Of a stretch of DNA of 64,000 bases, positions 48,090 through 59,575 are shown one piece after another. A program made the position numbers and the translations under genes. The notes under the pieces were generated by a model that did not search any database, was not told the origin of the DNA, and saw only the letters and a program-made list of their open reading frames with translations. How positions within the stretch are numbered: the stretch's first letter is position 1; every line of letters starts with the position of its first letter. This DNA comes from Spisula solida (lineage: Eukaryota > Mollusca > Bivalvia > Venerida > Mactridae), in NCBI GenBank assembly GCA_947247005.1, contig OX365954.1:1628001-1692000 (forward strand), in the 5' to 3' direction.

Positions 48090-48250
48090 GCCCCCATGGC
48101 AGCCCAATAGTCAGAAATGGTGAAGGTCACACTCACTAGAGCGTTCTTAGGTAATTGAATGGAAAAACAATTTGGTCTACCGACCGACTGATCGTCATGT
48201 GCAAAGCAATATATATACACACTCTTCAAAGATGGGTTGGGTCATAATTA
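48090..48250 (+). repeat. GACCTTGACC-type repeat, short copy
   Basis: It opens TATGCCCCCATGGCAGCCCA then ATAGTCAGAAATGGTGAAGG and closes GTGCAAAGCAATATA...TCAAAGATGGG, as at 16815-17395, with one internal unit. Confidence 0.75.
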
Positions 48251-48690
48251 GTCGATTTAACATATAACATTCAAACACATTATAATTAAGGATACATTTT
48301 ATCCAATTGACCAATTATGCAACCTTCGAATGAAACAAACAACAAATAAATACCTTTTATCTGCGATGAATAACTATTCGGTTCCAGCTTTTATGAACCA
48401 CCAAGTTATGACCAACTTCTGTCTAATGCAGGAGATATTTCTGATACAGGCAGGTTACATAGTGCCTGTCCTACTGTAGTTTTATAAGCCATTGAACCTG
48501 GTGTTGCCTGTGTTAGGTTTTGAAGGCCACATGGAACAGGGTGACTGCTTAAACTGTTGGAATAGACGACTCAGAGTCAGGGTAGTAGTAACAATTTGCT
48601 CAATAGTTGCTCATCAAGTCTGAAATATATGAATGTTCTTCAGAATCCTGTTACTGATAATAGGCCTATATCATATGGCTATTTGTTTTC

Positions 48691-49325
48691 ATATTTTATA
48701 GGAAGTGGCTAGAGATCCGATTACCGGATCTAAAGACAATGCTTGTACTTGTAGTACAGGCTAGAGGTCCGGTAACTTATTTCATATGTATAAACCACAT
48801 ATTTTATGTTGTGTCAAGAATTTCCATGCCATAAACAAGTGTTTACCTTGTTGTACAGGTTTAATAGTATTTGACAGAAATGTTAATAATCATTGACTGT
48901 GAATAATAGTGATCTGGAGTGTTTCTTTAGGCCTACACGTAAACACAAAATATTAATCTGTGTTGGACAACAAGTGATGCGAGTACTAATACACGTTTAG
49001 AAGGACTTAAAGTCTAGAGGGGTACCACACATAGTATTTGGGTCACTTTTACACAGACACGCCGACAGTACAACAAACTCTGCAAACGTCTCAATAAAGT
49101 TATATGCAAGATCAACCCATCCATCAAGAAATTATCTTAAAATGAGTTAGTATAAAAATGACATTTTGTGTTTAAAATATGACAACATAAATAATTAAAT
49201 TATTAATTTGAAATCAATTAATGGACCTCTAGCCTGTCCTACAAGCATTGTCTAGACGTCTGGTTACCGGACCTCCAGACTCCAGATGTCCGGTTACCGG
49301 ACATCTAGCCACTTCATATTTTATA
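48691..49325. mobile_element. Mutator-like MITE with 10-bp target duplication
   Basis: The element 48701-49315 begins GGAAGTGGCTAGAGATCCG and ends CGGACATCTAGCCACTTC; inverted arms of about 80 bp carry repeated GGTTACCGGA words. ATATTTTATA at 48691-48700 and 49316-49325 is the target duplication; 9-10 bp fits Mutator-type elements. No transposase. Confidence 0.8.
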
Positions 49326-49352
49326 ATCAAAAGAAATTTACATGACAATTTC

Positions 49353-49499
49353 AGGCCTCAATGAATCCACTCGTCTGCTCGTCCTGCATAATATCTTCCT
49401 TCTTTATTTATATAGCAGGACTAGTAAGGTTTAGGGTTTTCCTTCTTTGTCAATATTGCAGGACGAGTGCTTTTTAAAATATTTGTTGAGGCCTGAATT
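49353..49499. repeat. Fold-back MITE with TCAGGCCTCAA ends
   Basis: CAGGCCTCAATGAATCCACT then CTCGTCCTGCATAATAT faces ATATTGCAGGACGAGTGC then GTTGAGGCCTGAA. Two inner CTTCCTTCTTT words sit in direct orientation. Confidence 0.7.
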
Positions 49500-50456
49500 T
49501 TATCTCAGTCTTAAATAAAGGCATTCCTTAAATAAACCATGGACATAAATGAATAATCACATATAATTCCATGAATAAACAAACAGTCAGGTTATAATAA
49601 ATTTATAAAAAAACTTAGTTCGAAAAAACAAGTGAATTGAGAAATTTGAAGTCCATGAGATGAAGAGTCTGATCAGTGATCAAGCGTCGGGTACGAAAAT
49701 GCCAAGGACGGCACTGGTTCGTGCAATTTTCAAAGCGATACATGTATATATAGAGCACTTGTATAGTACAATATTGCTGAAGTAAACAAATATATACATA
49801 TGAGCCGTTACGTTGATACCGGACATGCATCTCACAATTTAAATAAGACGAATTTTGTTTTCGCTACCTGTCACTGTCAATCAGAGATCATTGACGAAGT
49901 TCGCGTCGGACTTCAGCGACAATCGACTTTTCCAGTATTTCCATCAAATGAATCATCTTCCGATATGGACATAGGCCTTACCAATGTCCCGCATATAAGC
50001 ATGGTTCTGTCTTTTCTTAGCAGATTCCGTCACAACTGGCTTTTTGTTGTCAGATCATCCGCCATTTTTGTTGTGTATGAAATCTCATTAATATTCATGT
50101 TCCGTGGGTCACATGATTCTCGAATCGGTAATGTCCGGAGCCTCGTCGTGTTACCTCGGCAATTTCCGCCACTTAAAAAAACTGCCAGTTTTTTTAATTT
50201 TACGAATATTTAAATTATTTTTTCTGTTACTTGCAAGCAATTTTCTTTTGATTTTATTGTTTCATTCTGCCTATTAAGTGATGAATTAACTGTTTGAAAT
50301 GTGTTTTTTGTCGTTCATTGATGTAAAATATGGGCCAGGAATATCTTTAATCGTATCTGATTCGTGAACGTATTTTCGGTCTGGATACCTGTTTTTAAAC
50401 ATTCTTAAAAAATGACTGCCAATTTGCGCGAACTTTCCCAAATGTTTTATCCTAAA
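49500..50456. other. CpG-containing stretch, possible promoter, no firm gene
   Basis: 49800-50170 is richer in CpG than its surroundings and holds CCGCCATTTTTG (YY1-like). On the minus strand ATGTCCATATCGGAAGATGA opens a 19-codon acidic frame ending in TGA. A 137-codon + strand frame at 49800-50213 has no family resemblance. Confidence 0.3.
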
Positions 50457-50644
50457 TTAATGATAACACCTGCAATATTGTTCCACTTTTCCGTCGCACT
50501 CGTAGTAATATGCTGTTATGACCAAATGACGACCTCTTTCACTTGATTGATTAGTAGAAATAGTGCCTCGGCACTTGGAAATGTCATGTGATACAAATGA
50601 GTCTAGTTCGTCGGGATGTTTGACGCAGGTTGTTTTAACCATTT
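50457..50644 (-). CDS. Candidate first coding exon, function unknown
   Basis: On the minus strand ATG at 50644, preceded by GAAA, opens a frame reading MVKTTCVKHPDELDSFVSHD and later ITAYYYECDGKVEQYCR. A donor GCAG|GTGTTA lies near the end of the frame. CpG-rich codons contrast with the AT-rich surroundings. There are seven Cys/His pairs but no motif that I recognise. The next exon would lie below 50450; I did not find it, so this could be a chance frame. Confidence 0.28.
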
Positions 50645-51219
50645 TCAAAAAAAGCAAGCGTTTATCGGTTTTAGGTCACTGTCTGCTAAAAGTTTTGCCG
50701 AGATTGTGTATTAGTCGGCACCAACAAAATGCGTAACTGCACTCACGGATATTGAAAAAGTTGCGCGGACATCGAGTTTTCTGCGTGAAAAATACTGTAA
50801 CTTAATCATTGAACTTTATCAGGTAGAGACCGAGTTTGTGTGGTAGGTGCATTTTTCTAGCTCACTGCGTTCCACAATAACTTTCTCAATATCATCAAGT
50901 AGACAAGTAGAGAATGACTTTGTGTAACATGCTGCTCAGAATATCAACGCATTTCACCTCGCTCACACAATAACTTTATCAGTGAATATTATATGCCATG
51001 TAGACAACAAGTTTGTGTGATATGCTGCTCAGATAGAAATGCAATCTTCATAGATTCTTTTTATCACATTACTAAAGTTAAGTAAACAGGCCAAAACAAC
51101 ATCAGAAATAACATATTTAAGTCAGCGACGTTATGTTTTGGCGCCTAAAAGCTGGTCACTACACACATGTGTTATCACACACGGAGAACATTGTTCCATA
51201 ATTATAAGTGCAAACAAGA

Positions 51220-51685
51220 CTGCGTTCAATAAACGCTTATGCCCCCGTGGAAGCCATGTCCATAAAAATCTTAGCAGCGGTTCTTGAGAAATAGCCCAGA
51301 CAAGAATTTAGTATATAGTAATTGTGTGATCTTCCAAGGGGCATAACTGTGTGAATAATCAGCAAACCGGAAAGTGCCAATCATATGCGCATCTCCACTT
51401 GGTAGTGAAGCTATCCATGAAGTTTTGTTAAAATCTGAGCAGTGGTTCTTGAGAAATAGCCCGGACAAGAATTTAGTAGTGCGATCTTCCAAGGGACATA
51501 ACTGTGTGAATAATCAGCGAACCAGAAAGTGCCAACTATATGCGCATCTCCACTTGGTAGTGAAGCTATCCATGAAGTTTTGTTAAAATCTGAGCAGTGG
51601 TTCTTGAGAAATAGCCCGGACAAGAATCGGACGGACAGGTGAATCACTATATGCCTCCCGATCTATTGATACGGGGGCATAAAAA
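51220..51685 (+). repeat. GGGGCATAATAA repeat, copy 2, with tandem core
   Basis: Same ends as 23455-23725. The core AGCAGTGGTTCTTGAGAAAT then AGCCCGGACAAGAAT...GATCTTCCAAGG recurs in about 165-bp units, nearly three of them. The unit contains no coding sequence despite long frames on both strands. Confidence 0.85.
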
Positions 51686-52354
51686 CAAACAGAAATAACA
51701 CCCTTAAAAATTGGGTTAAAATGGATTTATAACTAATAAAAACCTTCATCATGATAATCGACTTGCAGACCAGAGCTAATTAGCCAATTCCTGGCCCTTT
51801 AAAGGGTTCAAGAAACTAGAATACAACTTGTGTGCAAGTTCAGTAAAAATCATTAATAAAACTGCAAATTACCAATGATAGCTGTTCTTTCTGCAGCAGG
51901 GGATCTTGGCTGAACATTTGTTTCATGGAGCAGAGCACAAGTTGCCATATGTAAACAGCATCCAAAAATGTCATGATGGCGTTTTTCAGTCTCACCTGGT
52001 GCTGTATCTATTAAAGCTTGAATGATGTGCTGCAATAAACGGAGGAAATAATTAGAAAAAATGTACAAGCGTATATCATAACAATAGCTGTCATTGTAAG
52101 GGACATATGCCCCGAAGTGTGATGTTGATAGTATATGCAAGTACTGATGCAAAAGAAACCACTAAAATTCCTATTTTTCATGCACAAAACACTTTTCTAT
52201 GATAAAGAATAAAAAGTTGACAAACATTCAAATGGGTCAAGTCTTAACTTAAATTGCAGCTGCTATTTTCAAAAGCTGAATCTGTATCTATCAAATTTTC
52301 CCGCAGAATGATGCCACGGTACCATTCAAAATACCGGTATTTTATCAACATTAT
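51686..52354. other. No feature recognised
   Basis: AT-rich DNA without a supported exon. Confidence 0.35.
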
Positions 52355-52465
52355 CCTTGCCTGTAAATAAATTGGTTAACGCTCTCAACTACCAATCCAG
52401 AGGTCCATGGTTCGAATCTCGATCAGGGGCGCTCTCAACTACAAATCCAAAGGTCCATGGTTCGT
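52355..52465 (+). mobile_element. tRNA-like SINE head with partial duplication
   Basis: TTGGTTAACGCTCTCAACTA (A-box-like) and GGTTCGAATCTCG (B box) are spaced as in a tRNA. About 45 bases (CGCTCTCAACTAC.AATCCA.AGGTCCATGGTTCG) are repeated directly downstream. It does not fold into a credible functional tRNA. Confidence 0.5.
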
Positions 52466-52499
52466 GTTTTGGAAATGACCAAGTGCCCCAGCCGAGATT

Positions 52500-52672
52500 C
52501 GACCCTGTGACAGGCCTAGACATGAACTATTTTGGCCACTGGTCCGACAGGGAAAAAACGCCCAATTTGTAAATAGGACAGTTACTGGTCCTCCAGAATT
52601 TTCACTGGGCCTTCTGGATTTTCACTGGTCTCGGACCAGCGGACCAGTGTTAGTGTTGAGCCCTGTGGTACA
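52500..52672. mobile_element. hAT-like element end
   Basis: Repeated CACTGGTC / GACCAG words end at TTAGTGTTGAGCCCTG, the inverse of a CAGGGCTCAACACTAA terminus. The other end is not found here. Confidence 0.45.
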
Positions 52673-52677
52673 GTAAC

Positions 52678-53507
52678 AGACACTTGGGGTCTGGACCACG
52701 CCCCCTCCCGCTACGCGCATGGATTTTTTTTTTATAGTTCTAATATATCCAGACCCATTCAGTAATCACACAAACATGTGTTGGATGTATGTGATATTAA
52801 TGCAAAAATCTACGTAATTCCTTTACTGCTTTAATAACAAAAGATAAATTTATATGTTTTTCTGAACTTTCTCGCACACCAACCTAGAAAAACTGATCGT
52901 GTAAAACTTGTTTTGCAACTTTCCCGTATATTTCTGGTATCCTTCGGTCAATAACAAGTTAATCTTTACGATGACTATACTGATAATACTCAATCAGCGC
53001 TCTTATCAACAAAATATCAGGAAAGTTTGCAATTGTCAACTCATTTTCCGCCGCGCACATAATTTTTCGACAATTGAACAGTGGTTCCCAGCCTGATACA
53101 TAAAAACCGTGTCGCACGTTGAACGTTGTACCCAAACGAGGTATTCCGAATGGTTAATTTACATATCTGGTTCCAACGTTCAACGCAATACTTTCGTATT
53201 GATCAGGCGGGAAACCAACGTCGAAAGATTATGTGCGAAGCTTGTTGGCAGTTGAAAATTGCCAACTTTCTCGCAAATTGTGGAGGCAGGGGTGGATATC
53301 GGTTTCTGTCACTATCATCATCGCGAAGAGTAATGTGTACTTGACCAAAGGACACCAAATACAGGCAAGAAATTTGCACAGTGAGTTAAACACAAACAAA
53401 TTATAAGTCCCAGATACGTTTAATAATGTGTGGGTGTGGGTATACAATATAGATGATAAAAATATATCCTGGTGCGTAGCTGGGGGTGGGGTCCAGACCC
53501 CAAGTGT
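52678..53507. mobile_element. 830-bp fold-back element
   Basis: The ends ACAGACACTTGGGGTCTGGA and the reverse complement of TCCAGACCCCAAGTGTCTGT mirror each other, and similarity continues inward through CATAATTTTTCGACAATTG / the reverse complement of CGACGAAAGATTATGTG-type sequence to a centre near 53110-53165. The arms are about 390-410 bp with indels. Short open frames on both strands are by-products of the palindrome. Confidence 0.8.
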
Positions 53508-53649
53508 CTGTGCCCTGTGGGACCTCTTGATCAGTAGACAAGTGCGTTACCACTCGACAACTGCGCCACCCACAGTAGCAATTATCGTGAATATAAGTAT
53601 AGCACACTTACAACTGAGCTAACATGTATGGTACTAACTTAACATGAGT

Positions 53650-53760
53650 GCCGTCGAGTTTAAAATTAGTTAATGCTCTGGACGTGTGATGGCTGGTTCG
53701 ATTCTCGGTCGAGACACTTGGCTAAAAAGAGTATAGAATCTCTACATTAAATAAAGTTAT
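53650..53760 (+). mobile_element. tRNA-derived SINE, 3' part
   Basis: TTAGTTAATGCTCTGGACG, then GGCTGGTTCGATTCTCGGTC (B box), then a short body ending ATTAAATAAAGTTATTAT. Confidence 0.55.
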
Positions 53761-56239
53761 TATACAAATATATCGAGTTAGCACAAAGATATACAATAAG
53801 CATCAAAATATTCTGCCAGTCTGATCTACTGCTCTCGCGGCATTGTGATTGCAATTTTGAATTGAATTTGAAAACACAAAGACTGAAAGAGTCAAGTCTC
53901 CACTTCTAAAGCAATTTAAATTTTATTCAAGCATATCCCTTGCAATAATAAAGTGTATATTCTAGACTACAAAAACAAATTCATCTAACAAGAAATTACC
54001 TCATAAAGCAACTATTTGTGTGTATAATTTCACCAGAATCATCTTCCGTCGTTCTCAATTTTCAAATATTGAGCAAAAGCGCGAAAGGGGAAGTAACTCC
54101 GGAAAAGCTTCCGAAGCTGATAAAGGCCGAATTCCGGACGGAATGCACGCGCGATTAAAGATATTTGTCAAAGTCGAACCACATATTTTCGTAGAGTGCT
54201 GTCCTAAATTCAAACTCCATGGTCCCCTAGTGGAATCAGTGTCCGAATAGCACACATAATGGCCCCGTCTGGATCCTCGCATGTTAGTGTAAAACATTAA
54301 GGCGCATTTCTTTTTTATTTAAGAGGAAATCTTTTAAGTTTACACCTTAAAATATCACATACGAGACTCAGTATGAATGTGTTTTTGTACACAGCGCATT
54401 AAATTTATTATAGCACAAATAATTAGCATTTTTTCCTTCAATTTATTTAATTATTCGCTATGACAATCTACAAGATGACAAATCTTCTCATTATAAGGCA
54501 TCCGAATGATTTTATCAGAAAGCCAGGTTAATAGTTTAAAGGTTTTCGAATCACGTATAAATTCCACACGATATTCACTTTCGTGATTTAAACAATTAAT
54601 GACAGGTATTCATGTGTAATGGGGGACCATAATTCATATAATAACACGTGCATAAACTGCGAAGTCTAGTTTCGGTATTTATAAAAAGTCTAACGTCGTT
54701 ACAATGCATGCAGTGAAATATTATATAAACTAATTTCAGTACATGTATTTGAAAATATTTTTGGTATCAATTAAGACTAAAAGGGGAAGATCTACCCCTC
54801 ACAATGTATGAAAATGAATTACACCATGTCATTAATCTTAATATGAATCCAGATGAAGACAAGACAAAGCCCTGCAATCATAATTCTACTTCAACTCTAT
54901 TAATTATGTTCATAAAATGTGTCCATATTGTGATCAAGCTATCACCAAAAATATATTGTTCGATGTATGTTTTATTAAAATAGAAGATGTCATATTAACA
55001 ATTTCAAGGTAAATGGCCATGCAAAGTTATATATATATATTATTTTTCATAAAGCACAATACAATGCTTATAACAAATATATACAAAATTAATAATTATA
55101 TATTTTATGCTCTGGTCATAATTCACTGACCTGGTATATTGTGCATAATTTATATGAACAAATCGTGCGTGAAAACAAAAGAGTGTCAGTAGAGTACCAG
55201 ATTTGGTTCTGAACAAGACCCCTAACTGTGAAACTGTCTGGAACGCGTGTCACATGGGTCATAAATCGCCGAGATATGTAGCCCTAGGCAATAAATTAAA
55301 CTGGTGAGATTATAGTGTACAAATATGTACAGTATGTTATAATTGGATTGGTTTACATTATACCGTCTGCAATTATCGATTGTTAATTGGGGATTCATTA
55401 ATTGAAAATTGATAACGCTATAATACAATAATAACAACGTTCTATGTGATATAGTTTATTATTTTTATTTAACAAATAGACTGATAAAAAAACTTGCAAA
55501 AATTAATTATAAGGTACACTATTGGTTTATAGATAACTACTTTCTCTTGTGTCCTTATATATAGCATGCACTAATGTATTAATTGGTTAATTATTAATGA
55601 ACCTTGACGGTCATTTTTTGTATTGTAAATGGTCAAAGACATTTTTCTGTCGAGTTACCAAATAAATGTATGTATGTATACAAAGTTGTCAAGTATATTT
55701 TGTATCTTTATAACCAACAGGGTATATTCCGGGATGTTAAACTGGTCCGGATGAACATGTGACAAGGTTCTTGCGTTGAATATATCAATTTCTTCGAGCA
55801 AACCATGTAAATTCCCGATTCTTTAAATTTGTGTTTAAATTACACGTCGAACGTGTTAGTAATACCAACGCTTATGAAAAACGTACGACCGGGGATATGC
55901 ATGTATAAAGCATTAATTGTGCCAGCTATTATATTATGCTGATAACAGGTAAGATGGTCTAGTCAATACACGTACATGCAGTAAGATGCGGAAATTCCGG
56001 AAAATGGGTTTTATCGTATAACGTCTCGAAATGAACGTTCGGTATTTTTCACAGGGAAATAAGTTTACAGCAATGACTTAAAATAAACTGTCATTTAAGA
56101 TTTTGTTCTAAAAATATTTACATTCATAAACAACAACTGAAATACCAAACAAAATATGTACAAAACATAGTATGCGTTATAATTCGAAGCAATGAATAAG
56201 TGTATAGATCTAATTTCTTCGATTCAGTGATCCAGGCAA
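53761..56239. other. No gene recognised
   Basis: AT-rich with small tracts such as (AT)n at about 55027-55042. The stretch 54040-54260 is less AT-rich and has frames on both strands with no family match, possibly another repeat. Confidence 0.35.
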
Positions 56240-56690
56240 CATTTCAAAACAAAAGACCAACTTCTGCCAGAAGTTGGTTTTAAGTGAGTCTTTTGCATGT
56301 GAAGCTCACAAAGCGCAAAATTATCTAAAAAGTAAAAGACCAACTTAAAACCCACTTTAACCCACTTCTGAGAATATCATTATTTAAAAGACGCACTTTA
56401 GCCAACTTATTTTCTTTAAAGACCCACTTTAACCAACTTCATTTATTAAAAGACCAACAAAAACACACTTCAGATATTAAAAGACGCACTTTAACCCACT
56501 TATTTGATCAAAAGACCCACTTCAAGATACAAAAAACTCACTTTTGCCAACAAAAAACACACTTATTTGTTAAAAACCCAGGAAAAACTCGCTTTTAGCA
56601 TACTTTTGTCAAAAAACGCAGGAAAAACCCACTAATAAGTTGGTTTTAAGTGGGTTTTTGGTATAAGTGTGTTTTTCTTCGGGAAGGGTT
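56240..56690. repeat. Combinatorial short-word array, second locus
   Basis: Same vocabulary as 13190-14025: AAAGACCAACTT, AAAACCCACTTTAACCCACT, AAAGACGCACTTTA, AAAAACACACTT, AAAAACTCGCTTTTAGC, then AAGTTGGTTTTAAGTGGGTT. Here nearly all words are in one orientation except at the two ends. Confidence 0.8.
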
Positions 56691-56699
56691 ATAGACTCT

Positions 56700-57000
56700 C
56701 TTCCATTTACAAAATTCAATAAACCTAGCTTTGAAACTGGTAAAGTTATGACAGGATCCCAGGGTTTGAAGCATTTACCCATAGCAACCACAAGTTTTGT
56801 CCGAATAAAATATAATTTGTGTGCAATAATCTCCTTATAATTATTGGCCCCCCACACATACCATGTTTCATAAACCTAGTTTGGCTTGGAGTTATGGCAG
56901 GGTCCAGATTTTTAACATTTATTGACTTTTTTGTCTCCATAGCAACCACACTTTTTGTCAAAATAACAAAAATGGGTGTTCAAAAATCTATGATTTTTTA
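56700..57000 (+). repeat. CATAGCAACCAC-type repeat, about two units
   Basis: AAACCTAG.TTTG...TTATG.CAGG then ATAGCAACCACA..TTTTGTC recurs at 56725-56800 and 56870-56965. It flanks the array as at 12960-13170. Confidence 0.7.
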
Positions 57001-57539
57001 AAAACTGGCCGACCAAAACAGTAAGGAAAATTATTAACATGCTTGTAGATGTGTTCTTCGTAAATAAGCAGTTTTGATGTACAAGATGTACCTTGTACAG
57101 CAGGTAGATCAAAGAGCATCGAACAACCTTCAAATGAAGCAGATATTCGTACAGTTGTCGTAAAACAATATGATAATAGTGTTTATAGAAAACTATTATG
57201 TTCCATGGCAACTTTAAAATGAATACATCAGCTGGCATTTAGACAAATCGAGTTATCATGATATATTGAATAAACCGACAAATAACTACTCGTCCAACTA
57301 TGGAAAACACGCGGAAGTAGGTGGTTAGACCAAGATTTATTGAGATCATTATCCGACGACATATGTACGTAGACCACATTCTCTATTTTCTGACAATTGT
57401 CGTAAAACTATTGTATTTGGTTACGACATTTACATCAATTCATCCTCAAACTCATTTAGGAGTGTGATTCTATTGAGGCAACATAAATAGACTTGTACTG
57501 TATATAATTGTATTGTGTACATCGTAGTAAGAAGCGTGT
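57001..57539. other. No feature recognised
   Basis: A minus-strand frame of 108 codons at 56912-57238 runs into the preceding repeat and is not supported as a gene. Confidence 0.35.
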
Positions 57540-57925
57540 TTTATGTGTTTATCACATAACCTGCGGTCCGGGAGTGCCGTAAAGCCGTGCCGTAAATATC
57601 GTTCGGCACTCCCAGACTGTGCAATAAATATTTAAATTAGCTTGATGTGACGTTAGCCAATTCATGCATTGATCCGCCAATGACGTCAGAATAATATCAA
57701 CGTCGCCATGACGTCGCGCTCATTGTACCGCTGAAGTTTGGCTGAAACATATGCGGCGTACATTATCCTTTTAAACACTATTGTGCATTTTTAAGGTTAT
57801 GTGATAAATAGAATCTTACATTCGTGCTCATTACATACGAGTTTTATTAAACTCGTCGACAAAAACAATATGACACGAGGCTTTGTAATGAGCACTCATG
57901 CAAGATCCTCTATATCCGTGTATCC
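57540..57925 (+). repeat. Repeat R3, copy 1
   Basis: ATATCGTTCGGCACTCCCA, GCAATAAATATTTAAATTAG, TGATAAATAGAATCTTACAT, AACTCGTCGACAAAAACAAT and CATGCAAGATCCTCTATAT occur in order, as in 59165-59575. The first 70 bases form a small hairpin (GGGAGTGCCGTAAA / CGTTCGGCACTCCC). Confidence 0.85.
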
Positions 57926-58449
57926 TGACTTTTATAATGATTTATTTAAGATTCTAACACTGTCTGTTTTTTGCTCCATGTAAACGTATAGAGCTGTAGC
58001 GTTATCTAATAAACGATATATCACGGTAGAAGTTTCGGCTGTTTAATTTATCTCCCGCGTATAATTCGCGATTTTATCAATGAAGTTTACGTCTTGTTTA
58101 TTACATGACGTCATGAATTGTGAGGTCGCCGTAAAGCGCGACGTTTTCGTAATTTTCTTTTCGTAGCGTTACTGTTTATTTATTCGATTATATTTATTTT
58201 CTAGCAACATGTTATAGCATGTATCAATTCATATGCTTAAACGTGAAATACGCAATTGGAATTTGGCGTTATATAAGCATGAATTTGGCGACAAATAAAG
58301 ATAATTGTAAAGCTTAAAATTCAAGGGGCGTACGTTACGATTCTTTGAACAGCGGAAGTTGTCTATAGCAACATGAAAAATAACTCACACACTTCGCAAA
58401 CAAAATAGTCCGTTTAAATTTGTGCGAATTACACGTGTTAGAATGCAAA
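57926..58449. other. No feature recognised
   Basis: Moderately CpG-containing unassigned DNA. Confidence 0.35.
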
Positions 58450-58600
58450 TGGATCGCTGTGATATACCGGTTTGTCGTTCATATACATAGTTATTAATCA
58501 CCCAGGCCTACGGCCTTCGTGATTAATTCCTACGCATATGAACTCTAAACCGTTATCTATTCACCGGTATATCACGCAAAACAGCGATCTATGTCCTAAA
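58450..58600. repeat. Hairpin family R4, copy 1
   Basis: ATCGCTGTGATATACCGGTT faces ACCGGTATATCACGCAAAAC then AGCGAT. The middle reads GGCCTACGGCCTTCGTGATT then AATTCCTACGC, shared with 61100-61215. Confidence 0.78.
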
Positions 58601-59164
58601 TCAGGAACTATTTCTTGTTCATACAAATAGTGCCGTTTGATTTACACTCGACTTAAAGTAATTCAAAATGTTTAGAAATATGTACCAACATAATGGAATA
58701 GTGTATATTATGTGAGATTCTATTAAGCCTGTGTCACATCAGCCGTACAACGTTTTGGTCGCAAGATTTATTACTCTCTGAAATGAAATTAAAACAGCAT
58801 TCATGACGCATACAATACAAAGTTTATTCAGGCATAAAATTGCATTCCGCATATTCATAGCCAACATAATTTATATACATAGACATGAGCATGTGTGGTC
58901 AATAGTTAACAAAGTTATGAATAAAGTACATGTACATATATACAGGTTTACAGAGAAGTTCAATGATGCTAGGAAGATCGTAAGGCTGTCGTGCGATGTT
59001 CGTACGTCTGTCGTGCGAAGCACCATCGATTTCCCCAAAAAGTATTCGTTGACAGGCGTATGGGACAGTCGCAAATTGGGGACTGATATGGTTTATTAAC
59101 TGAATCATTATTTGTAATAAAGCTCCTCACTAAATGCATGTAGTAGTAAACGAATTTTATTACT
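58601..59164. other. No gene recognised
   Basis: A 98-codon + strand frame at 58803-59099 has an antisense frame of similar length and no family match. Confidence 0.3.
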
Positions 59165-59575
59165 TAATCCAACAGTGTCGTAAAACCGTGCAATAAATAT
59201 CGTTCGGCACTCCCAAAGTTTGCAATAAATATTTAAATTAGCCTGACGCGCCGTAAGCCAATCCATGCATTGATTGGCCCATGACGTCAGGATAATACCA
59301 ACGGCGTCATGACATCGCGTTTGTTGTACCGCTCAATTTTGGTTGAAACCTATGCAGCGCACATCATCATTGTAAACGATAACAAGCGTTCTCTTAGGTT
59401 ATGTGATAAATAGAATCTTACATTAAACTCGTCGACAAAAACAATATGACACTCGGCAAGCCTCGTGTCATATTATTTTGTCCACTCGTTTAATAAAACA
59501 AGCCTCGTGTCATATTATTTTGTCCACTCGTTTAATAAAACTCGTATACAATGAACCCTCATGCAAGATCCTCTA
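59165..59575 (+). repeat. Repeat R3, copy 2, with internal duplication
   Basis: Matches copy 1. The word AAGCCTCGTGTCATATTATT then TTGTCCACTCGTTTAATAAA is duplicated in tandem at about 59458-59540. Confidence 0.85.

Noticed and set aside
49800..50213. 137-codon + strand gene
   Set aside because: No family resemblance, no promoter or splice context in that direction, and a competing minus-strand signal in the same DNA.
51271..51647. Overlapping open frames on both strands with repeated peptide blocks
   Set aside because: They are translations of the tandem ~165-bp repeat unit, not genes.
53126..53447. Short frames on both strands around 53.1-53.6 kb
   Set aside because: They lie in the arms of the fold-back element.
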